Assembly (NCBI GenBank): GCA_028673005.1
Contig: CM054117.1
Location: forward strand, 48,143,370 to 48,207,369
Origin: Tanypteryx hageni
Taxonomy: Eukaryota; Arthropoda; Insecta; Odonata; Petaluridae
DNA: 64,000 nt
Direction of reading: 5' to 3'
The notes beneath the pieces are model-generated. The model made no database searches and was not told where the DNA came from. It saw nothing but the letters and a program-made list of their open reading frames with translations. Below, one piece after another: positions 54,056 to 64,000 of the stretch (position 1 is its first letter; the number at the start of each line of letters is the position of its first letter). Made by a program: the position numbers and the translations under genes.

Positions 54056-54285
54056 ACAAATTCAAACTAATGATCGTTTGCTTTAATTTTATTTGCTAAT
54101 TTGTTCAACTTTTTTCTTTTTATGAAACTGTCCCCCACCGAAAATCCGAAAACTTTTTGCTGGAGCCTTATCAACAAATTAAAACTAATGATCGTTTGTT
54201 TTAATTTAATTTAACAATTTTCTGAACTTCTTCTTTCAATCTTACTCTGAAATCGTCTGCCACTCGCAATCCGGAATCTTTGTAT
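54056..54285 (+). repeat. 118-bp tandem duplication
   Basis: ACAAATT-AAACTAATGATCG, TTTAATTT, a TTCT-rich block, then GAAA-C-GTC-CCAC and AATCCG appear in 54056-54173 and again in 54174-54285, with moderate divergence. Confidence 0.7.
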
Positions 54286-54651
54286 TTATAAGTGGATTAT
54301 TCATGCAGAAACTTTTGGTATTCAAAATCTAAACCATAAAACTTTTGGTGCTTACTCCAATAGGAAGGCAGTTTTTTTAAGATAACCGCATAAAAACCAA
54401 TAAATTTAACATTTTGGACAAGATATAGTGTATATGTAATTAACTTGAAAATTCTTCGCTTTAAAACGATGGGGTCTTTTACGGTTACGATCAAATTTTC
54501 AGTTTTTTAACGAAACTACGTATGCATGCAAATACGGTCGGACGGACAGACAAACTCAAAACAAGCGATTTTGAAAAAAGCGCTAAAATTCTTCAGAAGA
54601 AACATTCAACTAGGTTGTATGTTTGGTATAACGAAACCCCATGCCAGACAC

Positions 54652-54958
54652 TACTGGCGAATTGCAGGGTATTAATGTAAATGCCGGAGGGGCGGCTTAC
54701 GTGTCTAGCTCCTTGTGCAAGGGTCACCGGTTCGAATCCTGCCGAATGCATGGTTGCATGTGATCGTCTTTATTATCGTTATTATGCTCATCGTAAAAGG
54801 CCAGTAACGGCTGCTTAGAACTCATTATTTCCTAGAACAGTGCGAGACCATAACAGGAAAGACAAATCTGCGAGTAGTAACTGTTAGGTAGGCCTCGGTG
54901 CGTTCCTCCCCTTGCTACCCAGATTGGTGAATTGCAGGGTAACATGTAGATGTAGGTG
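54652..54958 (+). mobile_element. tRNA-headed SINE with LINE-derived tail
   Basis: A GAATTGCAGGGTATTAATGT fragment (54659-54678) precedes a tRNA-like head at 54684-54750 with a perfect B box (GGTTCGAATCC). After an 80-bp body, the segment from about 54835 (TAACAGG-AAGACAAATCTG, GGTA-GCCTCGGTGC, TGGTGAATTGCAGGGTAACA, TGTAGATGTAG) closely matches the 3' end of the LINE copy at 56545-56970. Sharing the 3' end with a LINE is how SINEs borrow LINE reverse transcriptase. Confidence 0.65.
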
Positions 54959-55613
54959 AACTATTTAAAATAAGTAAATAATAAACTGATGGACTATGTT
55001 CGCTCATCACGTCGTAAGGATCTTGGTAGTACTTCGCATTCGTTCAGTCTATTTACGCAGATCCTCGACAACTCAATCGCCCTCTTTTTGGTTCCCTTGC
55101 AGTCGATGCATTAGAATTCCTAACGCATCCCTCGGATTGCCTTTCGCTCGAAAACCCTTCCACCCTCTTAGGGAAGAGAGAGAAACCCTCATCCTCGGAT
55201 TTTATACGGCGCCGTCAGTATGATGAATATCCTATTGCGGGCCCATAGAGAAGATTTGTGTGATACTCACTTCTCTGCTGTATACTAAAGAGGAGCTTTC
55301 CTAGCCTACACGTGCAACAATGCTTGTGTGTGTGTGTGGATATCACGAAAACCCTTTCGACGTCCCTGTAGTCTTCTTTGCATTAATATTACAAATGCGA
55401 CCTTATTTTGTAGCATTCGGATCAAGAATTTTTAAAAGGGAAATAAACTCATGTCATGAGGCAGAGTTTTACAGATGGTCAAAAATCATGACAACATTAG
55501 TTATGTGCGCATCCTGCTAATATTTTCTCCCAAAGTACTTCACGCACTAAGATCCCCTGCTTCATGTTCCTTGATCAAATGAACGCGGCACTCCAATTCT
55601 TACCACATAAGCA
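54959..55613. other. Unannotated intergenic DNA
   Basis: No gene recognised. The + frames at 54996-55223 and 55320-55520 lack known motifs. Confidence 0.4.
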
Positions 55614-55672
55614 AACCGGAAAAAGCAAACCTTTTAAATCGACACTTTCAGAAAGCTTTTACTCCTAGATAT
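55614..55672 (+). mobile_element. Short LINE fragment
   Basis: GGAAAAAGCAAACCTTTTAA through CTTTTACTCCTA is nearly identical to 57760-57809 in the LINE copy (the segment between endonuclease and RT). Only about 50 bp is present. Confidence 0.65.
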
Positions 55673-56544
55673 ATAGAGAGGAAAGACCGCGATAATGAAA
55701 TGCCTGAGAGTGTTAGGCGAAGCGATATCGAAGATTTTTTTTAGAGATCATAACAGAGTATTCAACCCTGAAAGTGAGATTTTCTGGGGAACCTAGAGCA
55801 CTGCAGCCCCTGCCACCCACCTAACTAATATTATGTATATGACATTCATTCCATTCTTGCACGAATGTATTTTTCGAGATCTTTGATGTTTTCCCCTTCC
55901 TCCTACGCCGAAAGGGAACCTCGTATCGATCTCTTTTCTGAGTAACAATGTAAGTCGTCCCTGGATCAGAGCGTGTGTTTGCTGACCGTGAGGAAAAGAT
56001 GTCGATGATTCGGATGTGGGTCGAATCCGGAAAGAGGCGAAATTGAAAGGGCGGTGGCGACGGGTGATGTCATCACCGAACTGAAAGAAAGGGGGAGGGG
56101 TTTTGGTGCATGAGGGTGGGGGGGAAAGTGGCGGGAGGGGGTAGGCGGCGACAGGGAAGGGGAGGGAGAGGAGTGGAGGGAAATGGAATTCGGAGGGAAA
56201 TGGGACTCGGAGGGAGTGAGAGGACGAGTTGAGAAGAAGCGTAAAAGGTATAGGGTTGATGGGATTGAGTGTGAGACGAATAGGAAGTTCCAAGTAATAT
56301 CGTCGCACCGCGATGAATTTATGGACAGGCAGGAGGAGCAAAGTTGATTTTTTTACTTCAGTAAGCTTCAACAGGAAGCTATTTCGGGAGAGATCCCATG
56401 AAATCATGGAAGTAGTACGTAACGCTATAAGTTATTATTATGAAAAGAGCTTGGAAATTATCTTTATGTAAATAGTGAACCTTTTTTGTAATTCCATTAC
56501 GCCGAAAAAGATAACAACATAGGAAGGTAGCGTCAGATAGATGG
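55673..56544. other. Unannotated DNA; LINE tail trace and purine tract
   Basis: CCCCTGCCACCCACC at about 55806 recalls the LINE tail. The span 56040-56250 is G-rich purine sequence. The 204-codon minus frame is mostly its low-complexity shadow. Confidence 0.4.
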
Positions 56545-56970
56545 AAGGGCCATACAATTCAGTTAGATAGAGTACAGCGGAGAGCAGCCATATTCGTTAA
56601 ACACACGATAAGTACGATCATATGAAAAGCGTCGCATAATTATTGGAGTAATTGAAATGGAGATCTCTGGAAGACCGTAGAAAGTGCTCAAGGTTAAGGC
56701 TCCTTGAGAAATACAGATCAGAATGTCTAGCAGAGGATGTAGTGTGAATAATTGAGGCTCCAACGTACATACATAGGTAGAAACAATCGTGGCGATAAGA
56801 TACGTGCGATTGGTTGTAGGACAAAACGTTATAAAGGTTCATTCTTTCCAAGAACAATATGAGACAATAACAGGGAAGACAAATCTGTGAGTTATAACTG
56901 CTAGGTACGCCTCGGTGCATTGCACCCCCTGCCACCCATCAGTTGGGTGAATTGCAGGGTAACATGTAGA
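56545..56970 (+). mobile_element. LINE 3' end, 5'-truncated copy
   Basis: Starts within the RT C-terminal region (frame reads QLDRVQRRAAIFV, compare QLERV-RKAARFV in the copy at 57110-59192). It continues through GGCTCCTTGAGAAATACAGA and the 3' UTR, and ends GAATTGCAGGGTAACATGTA and GATGG. The 5' truncation and the GTAGAT-type tail are typical of target-primed reverse transcription. It supplies the 3' UTR missing from the longer copy. Confidence 0.75.
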
Positions 56971-56984
56971 TGGATAAATAAAGG

Positions 56985-57065
56985 AGTGGTGGTGGCGGAA
57001 TTATTAAAGCGTTGGCCTTCCACGCAGCGGTTCCAGGCTCGAATTCGGTGTAGGTCGGATTTTTC
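56985..57065 (+). other. tRNA-like sequence between LINE copies
   Basis: GGTGGCGGAATTATTAAAGC, GTTGGCCTTCCACGCAG and GGTTCCAGGCTCGAATTC resemble the D arm, anticodon arm (TCC, Gly-like) and T arm of a tRNA. The B box (GGCTCGAATTC) is slightly changed. It lies directly after a LINE tail, as does the tRNA-like head at 54684. Likely a SINE head. Confidence 0.5.
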
Positions 57066-57109
57066 AATCTGGGATCATCCCGTCCCCTACTTGTGAATCT
57101 TACGAGGAT

Positions 57110-59192
57110 TTACTTGAAACATTCGGCCAACACTCATTGTTTCAGTTAGTGAGATTTCCCAAGAGATTTAATAATATATTAGATTTATTGGCTACTAATC
57201 TTCCTGACCATATGATAAGGGTATATGTTGCTGAGGGAATAAGCGATCACACACGTCGAGTTTCAGCTAAACGTTGAGAAACAGGCTAAAAGAAAGCTTT
57301 ATGTATTCGCCAAAGCCGATTTCACGAGATTTAGGTCTTTTCTGCGAAATAAATATATTACTTTCTGCGAGGTAACAGATATTGCAGACGCGGAAGGATC
57401 CTGGTGCATGTTCAGAGATATGATGCGAGAGTACAGATAAATTATTTCCAAGCAAATTGATTCGTGAAATGCAGGAACTAGATGATACAACCAGGAAGTT
57501 AGGAGCGCTCTCCAACGGCAAAGAAAACTCCACTCTCGCGTAAATAACACAGCCTCAACAGCTACGGCCGATCAAATTACAAGGTTAAGGCAGCAATACA
57601 AGGAGGCGCGCTCCATAGCCAGAGTGTCAATGCGAAATGCGTGTAACAATTACAAAAAGAAGGCTTTATAGGATAACTTGAAAGAGAACCTGAAAGCATT
57701 TTGGTCTTACTATTGCGTCACTGAGATCGGAAATGGGAAATGTAGTTCACGATAGTGCGGAAAAAGCAAACCTTTTAAATCAACACTTTCAGAAAGCTTT
57801 TACTCCTAATGACGATGAATGTATGCATCATGGCGACTCGATGGAAGATTTTATATTTTCCGAAAATGGTATCGCGCTCCAACTTCATTCAGTAAATCTC
57901 CTGAGCCGGAGGAAATACCAGCGCGAGTAATAAAAGAGTTGGCTTATAAAATCGCGCCGTATTTGAAAGTTATATTCGTGAAATCCATTACGGAAGTTGT
58001 CCTTCCTAAATATTGGAAGGTGGCACACGTTACGTCCATCCATAATGGCGGTGACAAAGAGAACTCCGAAAATTATAGACCAATTTCCTTAACTTCATTA
58101 TCGTGCAAGATACTTGAGCATATAATCTTTAGTTCTGTAATGAGCTCTTTAGATAGTCACTCATTGCTTAGCGGATGCCAGCACGGATTTCGGAGAGGTA
58201 GATCATGCAAAACGCACCTCGGCTTGTTCGTGGACGATTTGTTGCGATTCGGAGAGAAAAATACTAAAATACTCAGGTCGATGTCATATTCATTGACTTC
58301 AAGAAGGCGTTTGATAAAGTATCTCATAAGAAATTAATTGCAAAGTTAGGACAATATGGTATCAATCCGAAAGTTGTCAGTTGGGTGCGAAATTTCTTCT
58401 CGAATAGAGAACAGATAGTGGTCATCCATGGGAAATACTCGTCCCCCATTAAAGTTGCGTCGGGTGTTCCTCAGGTAAGTCTATTGGGCCCTCTACTTTT
58501 CTTAATCTATGTGAATGATATCTGCTCGGTAGATCGTAGTAAAATTAGACTTTTTGCCGATGATACCGTTCTATATAAAGAAATAAAAAACCAGGAGAAC
58601 CATCAGTTGCTGCGTGAAGACTTAAGAGTCATTTCAACGTGGTGCAAAGAATGGCAAATTAATTACACTAAATGTGCCGCAGTTACGTTCTGGAAAAGTA
58701 AGAACATAGAAGTAGGTTTCGAGTATAAAATAGATGGAATAAATATTCAAGCAGCCAAATATGTAATTTATTTAGGAGTAACCATTTGTCGAGATCTTTG
58801 GTGGGGCATGCATATTCGTCGAGTTATAGGCGCGGCCAACAAAAAACGCTTTCATAGATAGAATAGTCCGGAGCACTACAGAAAAAGTACGAGAAACATT
58901 TTACTTATTATTGGTTAGACCACAAGTGGAATACACCTTATGCATATGGGATCCGTACGAGAAGGGACATATAATTCAATTAGAAAGAGTGTAGCGCAAA
59001 GCAGCCAGATTCGTAAAACAAAATTACGAACATAAGGAAAGCGTCACCTCATTATTGAGGGATTTAAAATGGGTGCCACTGGAGGATCGTAGATTGCACT
59101 CAAGGTTGGGGCTTCTGGAGAAATATAGATAGGAATGTCTAAAAGACGAGGTTGTAGGAATAATTGAACCACCAACGTATATAGGTAAAACA
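57110..59192 (+). pseudogene. Non-LTR retrotransposon (CR1/Jockey-like) EN-RT relic
   Basis: The 5' part retains the end of the APE endonuclease: FNNILDLLATNLPDHMIR, then VAEGISDH with the SDH motif. A linker with NLLNQHFQKAFTPND follows. The reverse transcriptase shows ENYRPISLTSLSCKILEHI and QHGFRRGRSCKTHL in one frame. After a shift at about 58260-58277 it continues with VIFIDFKKAFDKVSH (motif A), GVPQVSLLGPLLFLIYVNDI (motif B, with V for the usual G) and LFADDTVLY (motif C). The C-terminal region ends in LHSRLGLLEKY, then a stop. Numerous stops and shifts mean it is dead. Sequence homologous to the 3' UTR is lost after about 59192. The clade is a judgement from motif style. Confidence 0.85.
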
Positions 59193-59279
59193 GGGGTATG
59201 AAACTCTTATGGGAGAACAGATTCCCAGCTTTTACACGTAGTTCACTATGCTAAGGGGTCCGCGATAGGCGCTGCAGTC

Positions 59280-59400
59280 ACAGTCAGCTCTCTCTCTCTC
59301 TCTTTTTCTCCCCCTATTTCTCTCTCTCTCTACCGCATCGCCACAGCGCCACACGTTCCTTGTGTATCGCAACGGAACAGCGGCCATTTTGCTTGATAAA
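59280..59400 (+). promoter_or_regulatory. Promoter-like region with CT runs and GCCATTTT
   Basis: Two CT runs (59288-59303 and 59319-59331), equivalent to GAGA sites, and CGGCCATTTT at 59381-59390 (YY1/Pleiohomeotic-type core) lie 125-230 bp upstream of the ATG of the three-exon gene. No TATA box was identified. The call rests on position and motif type only. Confidence 0.4.
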
Positions 59401-59514
59401 AGTTCGCTATTGCTTATTGAGCGGTTGTCAATTACTCTGATTTTGTCAAGTAGATATATAGTAGATATGCATTCATCACTGTTTAAGAAAACGTGACGGA
59501 ATGAATTTGTTCTG

Positions 59515-60536
59515 ATGTCCAATCAACAGGTAAGTCTTAAAAATATCATATATTTTTGAAAAAAATTTTAACGAACTAGTTCTACGAAGTGTTACGTGAA
59601 TGCGTTTCGTGAGAATGCTTTTATATTTTCTTAACAGATACCTGCAATGAATAGATCATCTAGGAAGGAAGGAAAAAATTTCACTCGTTTGTTTGTGATC
59701 GAGAAGCATTTCGAGAGGAAATGTTTCTCATTTTCAGGTGCTAAACCTCGCTTACTTCACCTAGCTGTGTCATACATTTCCCTGGCCGTGAATATGGTAC
59801 GTGTCAGTTCACAAAATAAGCCGTAATTTTAGATTAACTGAAATTTCTGTTTAAAACTTCTCGCGGTTATCAGTAGATTATAGTGAGTTTGGAAGTTAAA
59901 CTACAACATAGACGCCAGAGGATAGAATTGTGCTTGTAATAGAATGAAATAAGTGTACCATAGCGATGTCTCATTGTTTTAATTTGAAATATTTTGAATT
60001 TACAGAAATTGTTAACTTGATTATTTCTTGTTTCTCATTATGCATTTGTTTATAATCCTAGACTTTAACATAATTCTTCTTTGTTTCAAAACATTTAGAA
60101 ATGTATATATTTTTCGATCGAGAAATTGAAATTTCTATATCAAAAGTTTTCCTTGTCATATGATGAATACATATAGATCTTAAATGGGCTAACTGTAACT
60201 GCTGTGAACGCGTAAACGTCAGCAAATACAACTGCTTAGAATAAATTATAGATAAAGTGGACATTTTCTAGTGCAATGTGATGTGTTTAATTTTACAAAT
60301 GGTAATGTGATCTTCATAGAAACATTGTTTATGGGCCGTAAGCGCATTTGCCTTATTTTTCATTTTTTGCGACATTTGAAGCATCAATTTCATTAGGTTT
60401 AGCAGGTTTAATGATTGACATTCTTAGAAATTCATTTTCGTTCTTTTTACAGGTGCAACAGAAAGAGAATGTGCTCCAGGGCCGAAGAAATCACTTTACA
60501 AATAGATTTTTGCTTGATCCACAAATTCATTCTTGA
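59515..60536 (+). CDS. Candidate three-exon small gene, 85 codons
   Basis: Exons: 59515-59529 (MSNQQ), 59638-59796 and 60453-60536. The introns obey GT-AG: GTAAGT at 59530 to TTCTTAACAG at 59637, then GTACGT at 59797 to TTCTTTTTACAG at 60452, each acceptor with a pyrimidine tract. Both junctions fall between codons, and one frame stays open from ATG to TGA at 60534-60536. A TGA at 59494-59496, in frame upstream, fixes the ATG. The product begins MSNQQIPAMNRSSRKEG and ends FLLDPQIHS. It is basic at the N terminus, with no signal peptide and no domain I recognise. A polyadenylation signal follows at 60733. The unit lies between LINE pieces but has no LINE similarity. It could instead be a spliced non-coding RNA with a chance frame. 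Confidence 0.5.
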
Positions 60537-60732
60537 CGTGAAAGTTTGGCGTTTTTCGTCGTCCACGTGAATTTCTTTTAAATACGTTTCATGCATAAAA
60601 GGTATTAACGTTATAAAATTCTGTTACAATAATTCATTTTTATATCTTGATTGTATAATATTTATGTAAAAATACCTCACTGTTATGTAATTTAATAATG
60701 ACTTTGTACTCTCACAATGTGTGATATACGGT

Positions 60733-60738
60733 AATAAA
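60733..60738 (+). promoter_or_regulatory. AATAAA polyadenylation signal
   Basis: AATAAA about 195 bp past the stop of the candidate gene, followed by T-rich sequence. Confidence 0.5.
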
Positions 60739-60984
60739 TTTGATTTCTTATATGCAATTCTTTCATTTAAGTCCATTTAATCTGTCCGTGCAATTTATAT
60801 GCACAATGATTATTGTATTAAAACGGGATGGGAAGGGGGCGAGGGACATCCTGTGATGACGTCACGCTAGTATTCGTTAACACGTAGTTCCAAATTTTCC
60901 CGTTGACCCATCGATTGTCTCCTTCCATGGAAAAACCTGGGAATCGTTTTATAGCATTAAGTTTCCGGTCTTTCCGTAGGGGTA

Positions 60985-61192
60985 CTAGTCTTTGGGTAGA
61001 AACGACCGTGACGATAAGATACGTGAGATCGATTGTAGGGCGGAGCGTCATCGAGGATCGTACTTTCCGAGGACAATACATCACAATAGAAAATTTCAAC
61101 CGGCGATAGACAATCTTTAGGTAGGTTTTGGTGCATTGCACCCCCTGCCACCCACAAATTTGGTGAATTGCAGGGTAACATGTAGATGTAGA
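60985..61192 (+). mobile_element. LINE 3' UTR copy
   Basis: GGTAGAAACGACCGTGACGA, GATAAGATACGTGAGATCG, GCACCCCCTGCCACCCA and TTGGTGAATTGCAGGGTAAC, ending ATGTAGATGTAGAT, match the tail of the copy at 56545-56970 from about 56777 on. Only the UTR is present. Confidence 0.75.
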
Positions 61193-62111
61193 TATTGTGC
61201 GCTTTGAGGAGACCACACAAGTCAGCGCTCCTTCCTCGGAAGGGACGTTAAGCAGTTGGTCCCCTTGGTGCTCTTCATAAAGAGTAGGCTATTCCTTCAC
61301 CGGGTTTCACTCCTTCCTTGTGTGTGTTCGGTGTGGAAGGAGTAATGGCTATAATATTCCAAGAAATTGATTAGCTAGATATTCCATACAAACAAACTAA
61401 TGGATAAATAAACATCTTTATTAGGGTGAGATCGAGACTTGAATGGGTGGGAAAGAGAAAGAATCGAATGGAGAAAGGGAGAAGAAAGAATGAGGAGTGG
61501 GCTATTGCCCTCTCCCTTGGCAAATGTATAGATCTGCAACTATACTTTGAAAAATTTCAGATTACTATATTCAAGAATTATTGTTACGAACATTGGCTAA
61601 GGTCAATTTCAAGGTCTCACATTTTCCTCAAGTACCTGCTCTCTCATTAGATCCTCGTTTACGGTTATAATAATTCCTTCCTCTTGAGTGTCCAACATAT
61701 CGCTATACCTGGACGGAATACCTTTGGGAAATCTCATCAAAAGGGGCTTTATCCTTTTTTAATATGTATAGAAATGTATTCGAAAATTTGTTTTATTCGA
61801 ATTTACTGTAAGACGACTCGGTGATACCGTTGTTTTGTTGCACTGATCACACTTAACGATAAAAAATGAGATAACACCTAAGTCAAAATCAAACCAACCC
61901 AACCCACTCATTCATAAATCACGATTATTCCTAAAAACATTTCATCGGTTGCGTGAACCTTATTGCTCCGAAGATGATAATAAAACCTTAAAACGATTTA
62001 AATATGACAATAATCCAAGTCCAAGTATTAGTTAATCCTTACGGTAATCAGATATCATAACAGGTGAATAAAAACTGAAAGCAAAAACTATTTGGTACAT
62101 TTTAGTGAATA
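61193..62111. other. Unannotated DNA with a possible repeat at its start
   Basis: GGGACGTTAAGCAGTTGGTC at about 61241 resembles a module of dispersed insect repeats. Purine-rich at 61440-61500. No gene recognised. Confidence 0.4.
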
Positions 62112-62150
62112 TCGTCGCCTGCCACCCACCAGGTTGGTGAATTGCAGTAC
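62112..62150 (+). mobile_element. LINE tail fragment
   Basis: GCCTGCCACCCACCAGGTTG and GTGAATTGCAGT match the terminal module of the LINE family seen at 54958, 56970 and 61192. Confidence 0.6.
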
Positions 62151-63189
62151 AATTTCTTATTCCCCATTACCTAAATATTAATTCTTTCGCTTAACAAAAA
62201 CCGTTCCTTTTGTATGGCACTTCGTTAAAACCACGCATTTTTGTTGGAACTAAGAATGATTCAATTTCTAAAAACGCGGAATTCAATTTTTTTTAATTCC
62301 GGCCATGTGATAGTTTCACATTTTTTTAAAAATTTTATTTTATTGTTTTTTTACCTGATTACGATTCTGAAGTCAGAATTTTAATGCAATCATTATTTTG
62401 CAAGAAAACAATTGTTAAAGTTGGCGTTTTATATCGAATCGTGGAAAGGCAAATAAAGGAAAAATCGATACTTTGTGACGCCACAGCTCGTGCCGGAATG
62501 CTGACTGACGCACATACAAATAACCGTAAATACGTCATCTCTCTGACAGTTACATTAAAAACGGTATTAATTATAAACCATTAATGCACATATTATTTTT
62601 CAGGTAGCTTTAATTGATTTTGTTTTTTAATATGGCCGAGCTGAAGAAAAATCGTTTTGTTCCTATGCGGAAAAATACGAGTTTCTCAACTGCCAATGTA
62701 TTGATTTGTTAATAATCCAAATAAATCCTACTTAATCTCAACAAAGGCGGAAGAAATCTCGCAAGCACAAGACACACACAAGACTTATAAACTTTTAAAA
62801 ACGTAAAAATAAATAACATAAAATAATATTCTTGTTCTTTATTTGCATCATCATATTCCGTATGGTTTACTCTACAATAGTAATAGGTTTTGAAAGATAT
62901 AAAAAGTTCATGAAACTACCTCATTATGCTTAAGTGACATTTTTTGCACAAAAATATTGGATGGCGTTAATTTTAATGCATGCATATAATTTTGAAAATA
63001 ACGTACCTTTGAAGAACGCATTCTAATGATATGTTATTGAATTCTTTAACTTTCATTGTGGCAGCGTTAAATCCGAGGTTAAAATGTGTTTAAAAAAAAT
63101 AATTTCCATGATTATTTTCGTTGTTGCCGGAAAGTGACGCGGATACGAATGTTTACCATCGATGAATCGTCTTATAATTGTAATATAAA

Positions 63190-63192
<3 letters not shown>
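62151..63192. other. Unannotated intergenic DNA
   Basis: AT-rich, nothing recognised. Confidence 0.4.

Positions 63193-63249
<57 letters not shown>
63193..63249. repeat. (AT)n microsatellite
   Basis: An AT run of about 57 bp. Confidence 0.97.
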
Positions 63250-63256
<7 letters not shown>

Positions 63257-63441
63257 TGAGTCTATATGTTGAACTTAATAGTATGCTGCTTTGGAATTAT
63301 ATAACCAGTAAAATTTTCCACTTAAATGGTCAAAGATTTAAAGGGAATTCGATGAACGAGCAAATATTTGGCAAATACATCATTTGTAAGAGCGGATTTT
63401 GATTTATCGGAGCGTTCAAACTTTAAAACGCAATGTTTGCG

Positions 63442-63464
63442 ATATATATATATGTGTTTGTGTC

Positions 63465-63541
<77 letters not shown>
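63442..63541. repeat. Interrupted (AT)n microsatellite
   Basis: AT repeats broken by a GTGTTTGTGTC segment and a single GT. Confidence 0.95.
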
Positions 63542-63544
<3 letters not shown>

Positions 63545-63546
<2 letters not shown>

Positions 63547-63950
63547 AAGAAAGGCAGGATGTAGTCAGCATGAAGTTGGAAGATCACCTAAGAAATTTGG
63601 AAAACAAACCAAAGACCGAGGATATAAAATGAGAAGAAATAAAACCAGTATCAAGGATACTTTGGATAAAGAGATTGGAAAACAAGAGAAGAAAATCAGA
63701 AAACCATAGATCACTAAGGAAATGCTGTAGAAAATGGATGTGAGATGAAAATGGAAAAATGTTAATAGTGAAGAAGGTAGAGCCAATTATAGACATATAA
63801 ACAATGAGTTGAGAGGGGTAACAGATAAAGCTAGAGAAAATTGGATAAAAGAAAAATGTGATGAAATACAACAAATGGAGAAGTTAGGACGGTACGATAT
63901 AATGTATGCTAGGGTACTGGAATTAGAAGATAAGAAGTTGGTTGGATGCT
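63545..63950 (+). pseudogene. LINE endonuclease-RT linker fragment, continues past window
   Basis: The + strand reads KERQDVVSMKLEDHLRNLEN. After a shift at about 63632 it reads TSIKDTLDKEIGKQEKKIRK, P, stop, ITKEML, stop, KMDVR, stop, KWKNVNSEEGRANYRHINNE, LRGVTDKAREN, then CDEIQQMEKLGRYDIMY. This matches the linker between endonuclease and RT of insect LINEs (PWITxEMxxxMxERRKWKN...EEGRxxYRxLNNELRRxTDKAREKW). One stop replaces the conserved Trp. The RT should lie beyond 64000. This family differs from the LINE at 57110. Confidence 0.75.
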
Positions 63951-64000
63951 CAGATAAACACTTATGGCTAGTTGAATTAAGATAAATTGAATATTTCTTC

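Noticed and set aside
55793..56407. 204-codon minus-strand frame
   Set aside because: The central part is a shadow of the G-rich purine tract at 56040-56250, and the flanks match no family.
59232..59522. Minus-strand 96-codon frame with an internal MAAVPLRYT start in good context at about 59388
   Set aside because: Half of it is encoded by the CT runs, and it overlaps the putative promoter and first exon of the + strand gene. A divergent transcript is possible but unsupported.

Overview
The window is eukaryotic and looks like the intergenic or intronic accessory DNA of an arthropod, probably an insect. The evidence is AT-rich sequence with very long (AT)n and (AC)n microsatellites, long purine-rich CpG-containing tracts, decayed non-LTR retrotransposons with arthropod-style reverse transcriptase, hAT and pogo/Tigger relics, and GT-AG introns. 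No bacterial-style operon, CRISPR array, rRNA gene or intact tRNA gene is visible. The species cannot be named from sequence alone.

Region by region: 1-7.2 kb is mostly anonymous, with one hAT MITE (4880-5194) and a LINE 3' fragment (5641-5880). 7.2-10.2 kb holds a 1.9 kb foldback element between microsatellites and one hairpin-family relic. 10.2-18.1 kb is anonymous but strikingly purine-biased, with CpG-rich patches. 19.1-20.3 kb is a Tigger/pogo relic followed by a near-perfect 136-bp-arm palindrome. 28.4-32.4 kb is one decayed hAT transposon with intact 8-bp target duplications, later invaded by a palindrome and a SINE-like element. 37.5-46 kb carries SINE-like copies, two palindromes of one family and three hAT-type MITEs. 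52-54.3 kb has a TIR element with a nested hAT MITE, a second hAT MITE with perfect duplications, and a 118-bp tandem duplication. 54.6-62.2 kb is dominated by pieces of one LINE family and a tRNA-headed SINE that shares its tail. 63.5-64 kb is part of a different LINE that runs off the window.

The best candidate host gene is a three-exon unit on the + strand (CDS 59515-60536, 85 codons). It keeps one open frame across two GT-AG introns, has an in-frame stop before the ATG, a (CT)n/GCCATTTT promoter-like region and an AATAAA signal. No protein family was recognised.

The most unusual signal is a recurrent motif with the layout of a type I hammerhead ribozyme: CTGA(T/A)GA, then a short hairpin, then GAAA, a palindromic hexamer and often a TC. 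It sits in the middle of inverted repeats that would form stem I. I count seven copies in at least two families (near 1.6, 9.9, 20.1, 21.9, 30.3, 30.6 and 53.0 kb). Most copies carry one extra base before the inner hairpin, so whether they self-cleave is open.
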